Shown here: positions 20,001 to 28,118 of the stretch, piece by piece | How the letters are laid out: every line of letters starts with the position of its first letter | Position numbering within the stretch: the stretch's first letter is position 1 | Assembly: GCF_000956465.1 (NCBI RefSeq) | Contig: NZ_JYJA01000033.1 | Location: 155,650-219,649, forward strand | Direction of reading: 5' to 3' | DNA from: Microbacterium trichothecenolyticum | Lineage (GTDB): Bacteria > Actinomycetota > Actinomycetes > Actinomycetales > Microbacteriaceae | Length of the DNA stretch: 64,000 nucleotides | Notes under the pieces: model-generated | What the model saw: the letters and a program-made list of their open reading frames with translations, nothing else | What the model was told of the DNA's origin: nothing | Database searches by the model: none | Translations under genes and position numbers: made by a program

Positions 20001-20280
20001 GGCTCGCGTCAGGGTCAACGGAGTGGACTGCGGCGTCGCCTGGACGCCGCCGTTCCGCATCGACGTGAGCGGCGCCGTCCGCACGGGAACGAACGAGATC
20101 GAGGTGCACGTCACCAACCCGTGGCGCAACCGGCTCATCGCCGAGTCGGCCGCGCCGAGCGGTGAGATGTCCACGCCGATGACGCGGGTCTTCGAGCCCA
20201 CCGCACGCCGCTCGCCGGCCGGGCTGGCGGGACCGGTGCGATTCGTCGCCGAGCGGCCGCAGCATCCGTCCTCGTCCTGA
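17068..20280 (+). CDS. GH106-like alpha-L-rhamnosidase (putative)
   Basis: This is a 1070-residue glycoside hydrolase without a signal peptide, so probably cytoplasmic. The N-terminus has the PRAWWHWMDGNV motif followed by a GVRRDLRWLHAIGVRGVQLFDG-like barrel start (residues about 14-55), which is characteristic of GH106. Long beta-sandwich inserts follow. The C-terminus (about 940-1040) carries a GH2-type galactose-binding jelly roll ending in VHVTNPWRNRL. GH106 enzymes remove terminal L-rhamnose, for example from rutinosides or rhamnosylated flavonoid C-glycosides. The ATG at 17068 follows AGAGGA; the frame opens earlier but without a ribosome binding site. Placement beside a glycoside importer and oxidase fits trimming of imported plant glycosides. 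Confidence 0.75.
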   Translation: MTDPLWQDFLEPPDGARPRAWWHWMDGNVDPAGVRRDLRWLHAIGVRGVQLFDGAMGGPLIVPAAVRPGSTTWRRAIASAVETADELGMELAVATSSGWSASGGPWVAPADAMKKLVWSETPLEGGGRRIVELAALPDVPGLFQDCRRWGLAADAPRWATDSVVLAVPADPVHVAHRPAEVVASAVLPGAAPRRVEDWGCLVDGSFDGSVLLPRDPEATSSAWVEQIFDEPVTVRSAVVGLPGPRGFGAAPPPSAVLEASDDGVTYREVAVLPVTTVPARTVSFAATTARRFRLVLTGASAAEVLPALDEGVRVPPVLRRMSEFVVSEFALRAAGRVHHAEVKAGFGVVPDYYAVGTDARIRAGSVDPDAIVDVTSSVADGVLRWDAPPGLWTILRLGASLTGQTNGPASPETTGLEVDKLDGPRVSAYLDEHLARFGADDGFAALLSDSIEAGPQNWTDALLGRFADARGYDPLPWLPALAGFIVRTASDSDRFLYDYRRTISELLASEYYGTLAAAAHARGMVYYAEALEDQRPQLGDDLAMRAHADVPMGAMWTFLPEHGPRPTYVADLKGAASVAHVHGKAWTGAEAFTSFDRPWSSTPRSLKHVADLQLALGVTRFCIHTSPHQPLAAPPPGISLAPFLGQAFTVNETWAGDAGPWIDYLGRCSAVLSSGEPAVDVAYFVGEEAPVTALFGGRFDDAVPVEVDFDYVGKDGLALLSMEDDRLASAGARYRLLYLGGSSDHMTIATLRHVARLLDAGATVVGVRPDRSPSLADDDAEFARLCDGVWTLPRTRGRVLPTRDLGAALTELGVKPAIGLDDTEVRRIARIVGGRRIMFVANPDDRERTFVATSRVGLAAWDPVTVQALHLAPLDPSGEGERRYAVRLPAFGSLFLVEDPGAGTRRVDLVDVPVRGGWTLELPDAAPLTLGPEPRLWTDADSVAAGFSGTATYKVTAKLHLPADATRVLLDLGDTFDLARVRVNGVDCGVAWTPPFRIDVSGAVRTGTNEIEVHVTNPWRNRLIAESAAPSGEMSTPMTRVFEPTARRSPAGLAGPVRFVAERPQHPSSS

Positions 20281-20459
20281 GGTGCGTGATCGACGACGAG
20301 TGCGATCGAACAGCTCCCGGAAGGGGATCAGCGAGCCAATTGCCGCGCATCAGCATTACTAATGTCAGAAATCTACATATCGTGCGAGGCTTGAGGTGCG
20401 GCCCCGAGGCCGAGCCAGCGTCCCGATGCTGGTGACAACGACGTCATGAAAGGGTAGAA
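20281..20459. promoter_or_regulatory. Upstream region of the solute-binding protein gene
   Basis: This 179-bp gap holds an AT-rich stretch at 20338-20382. TAATGTCAGAAATC at 20360-20373 resembles sequences upstream of other glycoside genes in the window and is a candidate shared operator. A clear ribosome binding site, AAAGGG, lies about 5 nt before the ATG at 20460. No open frame with coding character is present. Confidence 0.4.
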
Positions 20460-21752
20460 ATGCCACAGCACTCACGCATTCGGCACCTCCGGTGGTCGCT
20501 CCTCGCGATCCCTGCGGCGGGTGCACTCGTCCTCGCCGGCTGTTCCGGCTCCACCGACGGTGGCGACAGCTCAGCCGATCCGGACACCGTCGGATTCAGC
20601 CTCATGGTCGCCCAGGCGAACGACGCCGACGACTTCTACGCCCAGACCGCGCAGAAGTACACCGAAGAGACCGGCGTCCCGATCGAAGTCATCCCCTACC
20701 CGTCGGATGCCTACAACACCCAGGTCACGACCCAGCTTCAGGCAGGCAACGCGGCCGACATGATGGTCCTCGCGCCCGGCACCGGGCAGCCGATCTCGGT
20801 CATCACTCTCGCCGACGCGGGCTTCCTCGAGCCGCTCGACGACACCGCCGCGGGCCTGCTGCCCGCCGGCAGCGAGGCGGAGTTCCAGATCGACGGGAAG
20901 ACGTACGCCCAGCCGACCGCGCTCACCCCCGTCGGGATGGTGTTCAACGTGACCGCGGCCGACGAGGCAGGCGTCACCGAGTATCCCTCGACGTACGAAG
21001 ACCTCCTGGCCGCGTGCGCTGACGCGCGGGAGGCGGGCAAGTCGTTCACCGTTCTCGCCGGCGGCGTCTCGTTCAACACCGGGCTCATCTCGATGCTGAT
21101 CTCGGCGACCCGCGTGTACGCCCAGACGCCGGACTGGAACGAGCAGCGCGCAGCCGGTGACGTCACGTTCGCCGACAGCGGCTGGAAGGACGTCCTCGAC
21201 GACATCGTCGAGATGAACGACAAGGGCTGCTTCCAGGATGGCGCCGCGGGCGGCACGTTCGACTCGATCACCCAGGGGATGGGAGGCGGGACGTCTCTGA
21301 CGGCCGCCGTTCCCGGCAGCGCCGCCGCCTCGATCGGCGACGCCACCGGCGCCGAGCTCAACGTGCAGGCGTTCCCGCCCGCCGACGGCGAGAAGGCCTT
21401 CACCGTCACGGGCGCCAACTACGCGTGGGGGATCAACGCCGCGTCGGACGACGCCGTGAAGGCGTCCGCGCAGGCCTTCCTCGACTGGGTCGCCCAGCCG
21501 GAGAACGCCAAGGCGTACGCCGACCTCTCGGGTTCGGTGCCGATCACGGGCATCGACACCGAAACGCTCCTTCCGGAGTACGCGCCGATCGGCGACCTGC
21601 TCGCGAACGGCGACTACGCGGGCCTGCCGAACGCGACGTGGCCGAACCCCGCCGTCTACGACGCCCTCGGCGTCGGCGTGCAGGGCCTCTTGACCGGTCA
21701 GAAGACGGTCGACCAGGTGCTGGCCGACATGGACGCCGCCTGGGACCAGTGA
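20460..21752 (+). CDS. Extracellular solute-binding lipoprotein of a CUT1 sugar ABC transporter
   Basis: This is a 430-residue binding protein with a twin-Arg/positive N-terminus, a hydrophobic stretch and the lipobox LAGC (Cys near residue 28), followed by a Ser/Gly/Asp-rich linker typical of lipid-anchored actinobacterial binding proteins. The mature part has the periplasmic-binding-protein type 1 pattern (MVAQANDADDFYAQ, then NAADMMVLAPGTG). It is anchored outside the membrane and would deliver a sugar or glycoside to the permeases at 15121-16920. It is separated from them by the divergent rhamnosidase gene, an unusual split. A strong hairpin follows the gene. Confidence 0.9.
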   Translation: MPQHSRIRHLRWSLLAIPAAGALVLAGCSGSTDGGDSSADPDTVGFSLMVAQANDADDFYAQTAQKYTEETGVPIEVIPYPSDAYNTQVTTQLQAGNAADMMVLAPGTGQPISVITLADAGFLEPLDDTAAGLLPAGSEAEFQIDGKTYAQPTALTPVGMVFNVTAADEAGVTEYPSTYEDLLAACADAREAGKSFTVLAGGVSFNTGLISMLISATRVYAQTPDWNEQRAAGDVTFADSGWKDVLDDIVEMNDKGCFQDGAAGGTFDSITQGMGGGTSLTAAVPGSAAASIGDATGAELNVQAFPPADGEKAFTVTGANYAWGINAASDDAVKASAQAFLDWVAQPENAKAYADLSGSVPITGIDTETLLPEYAPIGDLLANGDYAGLPNATWPNPAVYDALGVGVQGLLTGQKTVDQVLADMDAAWDQ

Positions 21753-21773
21753 TCCCACGGGATCAGCGGTGAA

Positions 21774-21810
21774 CGATGCCGCCCGGGGCCTCGCGCCCCG
21801 GGCGGCATCG
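21774..21810 (+). terminator. Strong hairpin terminator after the binding-protein gene
   Basis: A perfect 16-bp GC-rich stem (21774-21789 with 21795-21810) with a 5-nt loop lies 21 nt after the stop codon of the solute-binding gene and 62 nt before the GH3 start. It very likely ends the binding-protein transcript. Confidence 0.85.
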
Positions 21811-21872
21811 TCATGACCGGCGTCCGAGAACGACGCGACGCCGAACCCGATCCACCCCCCAAGGAGCCTGAC

Positions 21873-23994
21873 GTGAACCGATCCGCCCGCGTGCAGCGGC
21901 TGCTCGCCGAGATGACCCCGGCCGAGAAGCTCGGCCAGCTGCAGATCGTGTTCCGTCCGCGGCACGACGATGTCGCAGAGCTCATTCGCGAGGGCCTCGG
22001 CTCGATCTTCTGGCCCCGCTCGGCGGCGGCGACCAACGCGCTGCAGCGGATCGCCGTCGACGAGACCCGCCTCGGCATCCCCGTGCTCGTCGGGCTCGAC
22101 GTCATCCACGGGCAGCGCACGATCGCGCCCGTCCCGCTCGCGCAGGCCGCGAGCTTCGACCCTTCGCTCGTCGAGGAGCTCGCCGCGCTCGCGGCCGCCG
22201 AAGCACGCTCGGGCGGCGTCACGTGGACCTTCTCCCCCATGGTCGACGTCTCCCACGATCCGCGCTGGGGCCGCGTGGTCGAGGGGTTCGGCGAGGACGT
22301 CCACCTCACCGGGGTCTTGGGCCGGGCGATGGTGCGCGGCTACCAGGGCGACGACCTCGCCGGCCCACACGCGATCGCCGCGACCGCGAAGCACTTCGTC
22401 GCCTACGGTCAACCCGAGGGCGGCCGCGACTACAACGCGGTCGACGTGTCGGAACACCGGCTGCGCAACATCTATCTCGAGCCCTTCCGCGCGGTCGTCG
22501 ACGAGGGCGCGGCCGCGGTCATGGCGTCGTTCAACACCGTCGCCGGGGTGCCGATGCACGCCAACCGGCAGCTGATGACCGGGGTGCTCAAGGACGAGTG
22601 GGGGTTCCCCGGCGTCGTCGTGGGCGATGCCGAGGGCGTGCGCAACCTGCTTCCGCACGGCATCGCCGAGGATCTGACGGATGCCGCGTCCCAGGCGTTC
22701 CGCGCCGGTCTCGACGTCGAGATGGACGGAGCTCCTTCGGAAGTCGCCGACGCCCTGCTGTCAGCGATCGACCCCGCGCGCCTCGACGACGCCGTCGCCC
22801 GCGTGCTCGCACTCAAGGAGTCGCTCGGTCTCTTCGCCTCTCCGTACGCGAGCGAGGCCGACGAGCTCACCGCCCCGACCGCCACGGGGCGGGCACTCGT
22901 GCGGCGAGCCGCCGCCCGGTCGTCGGTGCTGCTCAAGAACGACGGGACGCTGCCGCTCGGCGCACCCGCCCGCGTGCTGCTGACGGGCCCTTACGCCGAC
23001 TCGACCGATCACCTCGGCGCCTGGACGCAGTCCTTCGGCGCGGATGCAGGGACCATCGCCGACGAGTTCGCCGCGCGTCGGCCAGGCGTGGACCTGCGGG
23101 TCGTCCCCGGCGTCGGCTTTCTGGGCGACGACGACGCCGGCATCGCGGACGCCGTCGCGGCGGCGGCGGAGAGCGACATCGTGATCGTCCTCGCGGGAGA
23201 GCCGAGCGCCCTCTCGGGCGAGGCGGCCTCCCGCAGCGACCTGCGGCGTCCCGTTCGCCGTCGTCCTCGAGACCGGTCGCCCCCTCGTCGTCTCCGACTG
23301 GATCGATCTCGCGAACACGGTCGTCGTCGCCTGGCACGGCGGCACCGAGGCCGCCGGGGCGATCGTCGACGTGATCCTCGGCGACGCCGAGCCCGCCGGG
23401 CGCCTTCCGATGTCGTGGCCGCGATCGGTCGGTCAGATCCCGATCCGCTACGCGCACGAGAACACCGGGCGGCCCGCGACGACGGGAGGCTCTCTCACCA
23501 CCGAGACCGCCGACATCGGCCTGCACGGCCCCGCGAACGTGCAGGACAAGTACACCTCGAAGTACCTCGATCTCGAGCTCGGCCCGCAGTTCCCCTTCGG
23601 CCACGGCTCGGGTTACGCGACGTTCGCGCACGCGCGGGCCACGCTGTCCGCTTCCTCGATCAGCGGCGCCGACCTCGACGCCGGCGCGACGCTGTCGTTG
23701 TCGCTCGAGGTCGCCAACACGTCGGCGCGCACGGGCGACGAGGTCGTGCAGGTCTACGTCGAGGATGTCGTGGCGAGCATCGCTCCTCCCGTCCGTCGGC
23801 TCGTCGCGTTCGAGCGCAGGACCATCGAGCCCGGCCGCACCGCGGTGTTCGAGTTCGAGATCGGCCCCGATCAGCTCGGCTTCTGGACGACGACCGGCGC
23901 GACGCCGGAGTTCGTCGCGGAGCCCGGCCTCTTCCGCCTGCACGTCGGTGCGACGCTCACCTCGACTCAGGCCGTCGAGCTTCGGGTCGTCTGA
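21873..23994 (+). pseudogene. GH3 beta-glucosidase-type hydrolase, broken by an internal deletion and frameshift
   Basis: The GTG at 21873 has AAGGAG at 6-nt spacing. The first frame encodes a normal GH3 N-terminal barrel including the nucleophile region GVVVGDAEGV, then the C-terminal domain down to GEAASRSDL at about 23243. There the frame changes: the following GVPFAVVLETGRPL and the rest of the domain through the fibronectin-III-like end, stopping at 23994, are in the +1 frame. The segment normally found between SRSDL and the VVVLETGRP strand (about 14-18 residues) is missing. This looks like a real deletion of about 47-50 bp rather than a one-base sequencing slip. The first frame would read on to 24056 with a scrambled tail. 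Enzyme activity is unlikely. Confidence 0.82.
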
Positions 23995-23995
23995 C

Positions 23996-25471
23996 TCAGC
24001 GCAGGGGCCGGTACCGGAAGTCGCGGAACCGCGCCATACCTGCGCCGGCCGCGTAGAGCGCCGGGCGCAGGCTCAGCAGGTCGCCCATCGTGTTGGCGTG
24101 GTACCCCGACGTCTCGTAGCGGATCGCGTGCCGCACCCACTCAGCGCCGGGCTCGCGGTACCAGCCCGTGACGATGTGCTCGTCGTTGCGGATCCGCAGC
24201 TGCAGGCGACGCACGGCGGGCGCCGGCTCGCGCCAGTGCGTGACGTGGCCGCCCGAGTAGCTCCTCATCCGTTCGCCGTCGATCCCCATCCCGCAGAACA
24301 GCCGGTCGTTGAAGAAGAGCAGCAGCCCGCCCTCGGCCCCGTCGATCTCGACGTCGACCTCGACCTCGTACGAGTGGTCGCCGACGACGAGTGCGAGCGG
24401 CGACGTGTCGCCCGGCCCCGTTCCCTTGCCCGCGAGCACGAGGCCGTCGTCGAGCGTCAGACGCGCGGCCTCGCCGGGCGAAGGGGCATGGAACGTCCAC
24501 CGCTCCCCCAGTCGCAGCGCGGCGAAGTCGTCGTCGAACCCGCGAGACGGGGAGGGGACGGATGCCGCGGCCGGGGCATCCAGCTCGCCTCCGATGTCGT
24601 CCAGCGCGGCGGCAGGCCAGCCATCCTCGGTCCACGCGATGGGCTCGAGCAGGATCTGGCGACCGAGTGTGCGATACCCGTTCTCGTAGCCGTGCGACAC
24701 CATCCACCAGCTGCCTTCGCCGGTGGGGAGGATCGTCGCGTGTCCCCGCGACCACCACTTCTCAGCGGCCTGCTCGGTGCGGGCGACGGGGTTGTGCGGA
24801 CTGTTCTCCCACGGCCCGTGGACCGAGCGGGACCGCGCCACGATGACCATATGCCCGGTCGGCGGCCCGCCCGTGCCGCCGACGGCGCTCACGAGATAGA
24901 ACCATTCGCCGCGGCGGAAGAGCTTGGGTCCTTCGAGCGCGTACGCCTCTGTGATCCACTCCTCGGGGTAACGCCAGCCGTCGTACACCTTCTCCAGCTC
25001 GCCGACGGTGGCGAGTCCGTCGTCGGTGAGACCGATGCGGCGGATGCCGTTGACGAAGAGGTAGCGCTTGCCGTCCTCGCCGACCACGTGCCCCGGGTCG
25101 ATCGCCCACCGGATGCCCAGGTCGATCGGGTCCGACCATGGGCCTTCCATCGAGTCGGCGTGGATGACGAAGATCGCCGGTGCATCGAGTGCCGACCACG
25201 TCGCGGGGATGAACGGGATGTAGATGAAGAAGCGCCCGTCGACCTCTGCGATGTCGACCGCGAACGTGCTGCCGAGCGGCTCGGCGAGCGCCGACCCCGC
25301 GTAGGTCCAGTTCACGAGGTCCGGTGAGCGATAGAGCAGGAGACCCGGCGCCGACTCGAACGACGAGTACGTCATCCAGTACTCGTCGCCGACCTTGATG
25401 ACAGCGGGGTCGGGCCGGTCTCCGCCGAGGACGGGGTTGACGAAGGTCGGCGGCATCCGCTCACTCTCCAC
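23996..25471 (-). CDS. Glycoside hydrolase family 43 (beta-xylosidase/arabinofuranosidase type)
   Basis: This is a 491-residue five-bladed beta-propeller hydrolase with a C-terminal beta-sandwich. The GH43 hallmark GDRPDPAVIKVGDEYW is near the N-terminus (general base Asp), and the general acid Glu is in YALEGPKLF near the middle. The C-terminal half (about 300-490) is a concanavalin-like domain of the beta-xylosidase type. The GTG at 25471 has AGGAG at 6-nt spacing, better placed than the inner ATG at 25456. There is no signal peptide. It ends 1 bp from the stop of the convergent GH3 gene. Likely substrates are xylosides or arabinosides; which one is not readable. Confidence 0.85.
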   Translation of the reverse strand: MESERMPPTFVNPVLGGDRPDPAVIKVGDEYWMTYSSFESAPGLLLYRSPDLVNWTYAGSALAEPLGSTFAVDIAEVDGRFFIYIPFIPATWSALDAPAIFVIHADSMEGPWSDPIDLGIRWAIDPGHVVGEDGKRYLFVNGIRRIGLTDDGLATVGELEKVYDGWRYPEEWITEAYALEGPKLFRRGEWFYLVSAVGGTGGPPTGHMVIVARSRSVHGPWENSPHNPVARTEQAAEKWWSRGHATILPTGEGSWWMVSHGYENGYRTLGRQILLEPIAWTEDGWPAAALDDIGGELDAPAAASVPSPSRGFDDDFAALRLGERWTFHAPSPGEAARLTLDDGLVLAGKGTGPGDTSPLALVVGDHSYEVEVDVEIDGAEGGLLLFFNDRLFCGMGIDGERMRSYSGGHVTHWREPAPAVRRLQLRIRNDEHIVTGWYREPGAEWVRHAIRYETSGYHANTMGDLLSLRPALYAAGAGMARFRDFRYRPLR

Positions 25472-25584
25472 GATCTTCTCCTGCTCGCGCGGCCACGTCA
25501 CGCCGACGACCACGCGTGGCCGCGGCGTCACGAGGATGCGGCGGGATCTGCGCTCCCGGGAACTCGGTCTGACTCATCGGTTCC

Positions 25585-27213
25585 TCAAGACACTCGGAGC
25601 AGGGCGACTCGCGCGGCGCCGACGCGATCCACCGGGACGACCTGGAGGCGCTCGTCGCCGTTGAGGACGCGACCGGGAGCGACACCGCCCTCGTCCAGGA
25701 GAAGCTCGACGACGGAGTCGACCTCCACTGATCCCTGAGGTGCGGCGAAGTCGAGCTTCACGCCCTGGCCGATGACGACGAGCTCGTCGTCGGCCACGGC
25801 GAAGATCAGCCCGAACGGCCGCTGCTCGCCCGGCGTCGGAACGGGCTCACGCGGGAGAGTCTCGTCGGGGACCGGCAGCGCCTCGTCGGGAAGCTGCACA
25901 CCCACGTCGAGCAGGAAGTCACGGACGATGTCACTCAGCCCCCGAGCGCTCACCGTGAGGTCCCCGACCGTGGTCTCGGCCGGAGGGGCGCCCGGCTCCA
26001 CCACGACGGCGCCGATGCGTCCGGCTCGCTGGGCCTCGGCGATCTCCGGCTCGAAGGCGGTGAGGTAGGCGAGCATCCCGGCGACCTGGCCCTCGGGGTT
26101 GGCTCCGTCGACGCCGAAACCCGACCATCCGACCGCCCGATAGGCGCCGATGGCGCGTGCGAGCTCGGCCGCGCGCAGTCTGCTCTCCGGCACGAAGAAC
26201 GGCTGTGAACCTGTCGCGTAGGTCCGCATCGCCGAATCGGCGTCGTCCACGTAGATGTCGGGCCCGACGAGCGAAAGGGAGGGTGCCGCCGTGCGCCACA
26301 CGTCGATGACGCGACTCGAGGGTCCGCCGCTCGGCCACTGGCCCGGTTCGTCCTGCCCGGGCTGAGGACCCAGCCACGCGTTGGCGTACATCGGGATCCG
26401 CTTGACGGACTGACCGCGCTCGGCGAGGTGCTGCACGTACGACGCGATCGACCACGCCATGAAGATCTCGTCGGCGCCCGAGCCGTCGCCGAGCACCTCG
26501 CTCCATGTGCCCGCGTCACGCCGGCCGCCGTGCACCCAGAGTGAGTGGAGCAGCGACCCTTCGTCGCCCTCGCGAGCGGCGGCGATGAGCGCGGCCGGCG
26601 CACCCCGACGCCACGCCGTCTCGGCGAGGTCGCTCCGGTCGCGGCTGTCGCGCAGGATCCCCGACTCGTTCTCGACCTGGACCAGGGCGACGACATCGGT
26701 CCGATCGACCTCTGCGAGGTGAGTGATGAAGGCTTCGAACGCGGTGGCATCGGCATCGCGGAGCGCCTCGCTGAAGACCGAGAGCACGGGCGTCGGCATC
26801 ACACCGGAATAGTGGAAGGCACTCCCCCGGGTCTTCGCGTGCACCACGGCGCGCGGGAATCTCGTCCGGTCCGCCCGCACCCACCGCGGCGCGTACGTCG
26901 ACGTCGCGTTCTTGAACGCACCGAACCACAGCAGCACGAGATGCAGTCCCCGGCTGCGGGCCTCGTCGATCATCGCGTCCACGAGCGTGAAATCGAACTC
27001 GCCCTCGCGCGGCTCGGTCAGCGCCCAGCTGACCGGCGCGAGCACGGTGTTCGCGTGCAGCTCCCGCGCATGGGCGAACGACTGACGGATGGATGCCGTC
27101 GACGAGCTCGACGAGTTGTGCACCTGGCCGCCCAGCAGAAGGCGGAGCTCGCCGTCCTTGCGCAGACGCAGGTCTTCGCCGAACGACCAGGCCGAGCGAT
27201 CGCCGGCGCTCAC
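25585..27213 (-). CDS. GH35-like beta-galactosidase with DUF5597-type C-terminus
   Basis: This is a 542-residue TIM-barrel glycosidase. LLLGGQVHNSS opens the domain, VQVENESGI carries the likely acid/base Glu, and FFVPESR carries the likely nucleophile Glu. The C-terminal 130 residues resemble the DUF5597 domain that accompanies GH35-like enzymes. There is no signal peptide, so it would act in the cytoplasm on imported glycosides. Its GTG start (27213) overlaps the stop of the esterase gene as GTGA, so the two are co-translated. It belongs to a five-gene minus-strand operon with the two deglycosidase-like fusions, the esterase and GH43. Confidence 0.78.
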   Translation of the reverse strand: MSAGDRSAWSFGEDLRLRKDGELRLLLGGQVHNSSSSSTASIRQSFAHARELHANTVLAPVSWALTEPREGEFDFTLVDAMIDEARSRGLHLVLLWFGAFKNATSTYAPRWVRADRTRFPRAVVHAKTRGSAFHYSGVMPTPVLSVFSEALRDADATAFEAFITHLAEVDRTDVVALVQVENESGILRDSRDRSDLAETAWRRGAPAALIAAAREGDEGSLLHSLWVHGGRRDAGTWSEVLGDGSGADEIFMAWSIASYVQHLAERGQSVKRIPMYANAWLGPQPGQDEPGQWPSGGPSSRVIDVWRTAAPSLSLVGPDIYVDDADSAMRTYATGSQPFFVPESRLRAAELARAIGAYRAVGWSGFGVDGANPEGQVAGMLAYLTAFEPEIAEAQRAGRIGAVVVEPGAPPAETTVGDLTVSARGLSDIVRDFLLDVGVQLPDEALPVPDETLPREPVPTPGEQRPFGLIFAVADDELVVIGQGVKLDFAAPQGSVEVDSVVELLLDEGGVAPGRVLNGDERLQVVPVDRVGAARVALLRVS

Positions 27214-28118
27214 TGCGTCCCGCCGATCCAGCGCACGATCGCTTCGATGGTCGGCAGCGCGGCCGGGTCGGCGGGCTCGTTGATGTGGCCGTGGTCGGCG
27301 CCGGCCTCGAGGCGGAGAGCGACGTCGATCCCGGCAGCATCCAACTGCCGTGCGAAAGCCTCGCCCGACGGACGCAGGCCGTCGAATTCGCACACGAGCA
27401 CGAACGTCGGCGGGAAGCCGTCGACCGACCCGAGTGCCGCGAAGGCGTGCGCATCGCCGAGCGCCTCGACGGACCCCGCGAAGTTCAGCGCGAGGCCACC
27501 ATGCGGGGAGTCGGGATCGAGTTCTGCGGAGGCCGCTGGTCCGTTCGGATGCACGACCGGGTAGACGAGCACGAGCCCGTCGGGCACCCGATCGCCGGCG
27601 TCCCTCAGTCGCGCGACCGCGCCGGCGGTCAGGTTGCCGCCGGCACTCGCACCCCCGAGGTATACGGTGTCGGCGGCGAACAGCTCATCCGCGTGCGCGA
27701 CCGCGTGCCGCCAGGCGGCGAGCACGTCGTCCGAGGGCGCGGGGAAGTGCACGTCGCCGAGGCACTTGACGTAGTCGACGGCGAGCACCGGGATGCCGCG
27801 CGCCGCGAGTTCGAGCGCGAACCAGTTCGACTCCGGCATGTCGAGGTGGCCGCCGATGAAGGCGCCGCCGTGCACCCACACGAGCGCGCGACCGGATGCC
27901 TCGGCCGAGGCATCCGTGTACAGCCGCGCCGGCACGGCACGGGCGCCCCCGTCGATCGCGGCATCGCGCGTCTCGACGTTCGCGAGGCGCGGGAAGCGGC
28001 GCTTCAGCGACTCCGTGTCGATGTCGGGTCGCGGGTCGGCCGGCTCGCCCTGCTCGCGGAACATCCGGAGCACCTCGGGCAGGGGCAGCGTGCGGAAGTC
28101 GACCTCGGTGTCAGACAT
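27210..28118 (-). CDS. Alpha/beta hydrolase, HSL-family (family IV) esterase
   Basis: This is a 302-residue cytoplasmic esterase. The oxyanion motif HGGAFIGGH is near residue 100, the nucleophile elbow GGASAGGN (Ser) near 165, the Asp region EFDGLRPSG near 250 and the catalytic His in DHGHINEP near 280. Such enzymes hydrolyse small acyl esters, and here deacylation of acylated glycosides or phenolic esters is plausible. The ATG at 28118 overlaps the end of the preceding fusion gene by 8 nt, which explains the weak ribosome binding site. It sits between the deglycosidase fusion and the GH35-like gene in one operon. Confidence 0.85.
   Translation of the reverse strand: MSDTEVDFRTLPLPEVLRMFREQGEPADPRPDIDTESLKRRFPRLANVETRDAAIDGGARAVPARLYTDASAEASGRALVWVHGGAFIGGHLDMPESNWFALELAARGIPVLAVDYVKCLGDVHFPAPSDDVLAAWRHAVAHADELFAADTVYLGGASAGGNLTAGAVARLRDAGDRVPDGLVLVYPVVHPNGPAASAELDPDSPHGGLALNFAGSVEALGDAHAFAALGSVDGFPPTFVLVCEFDGLRPSGEAFARQLDAAGIDVALRLEAGADHGHINEPADPAALPTIEAIVRWIGGTQ

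Noticed and set aside
20571..22658. A 695-codon minus-strand frame across the binding-protein and GH3 genes
   Set aside because: It crosses a strong terminator hairpin and two genes with clear motifs on the other strand. It has no start signal or domain.
23992..24056. End of the GH3 protein at the first-frame stop near 24056
   Set aside because: After about 23243 the first frame is an Arg-rich nonsense tail; the true C-terminal domain is in the +1 frame and ends at 23994.
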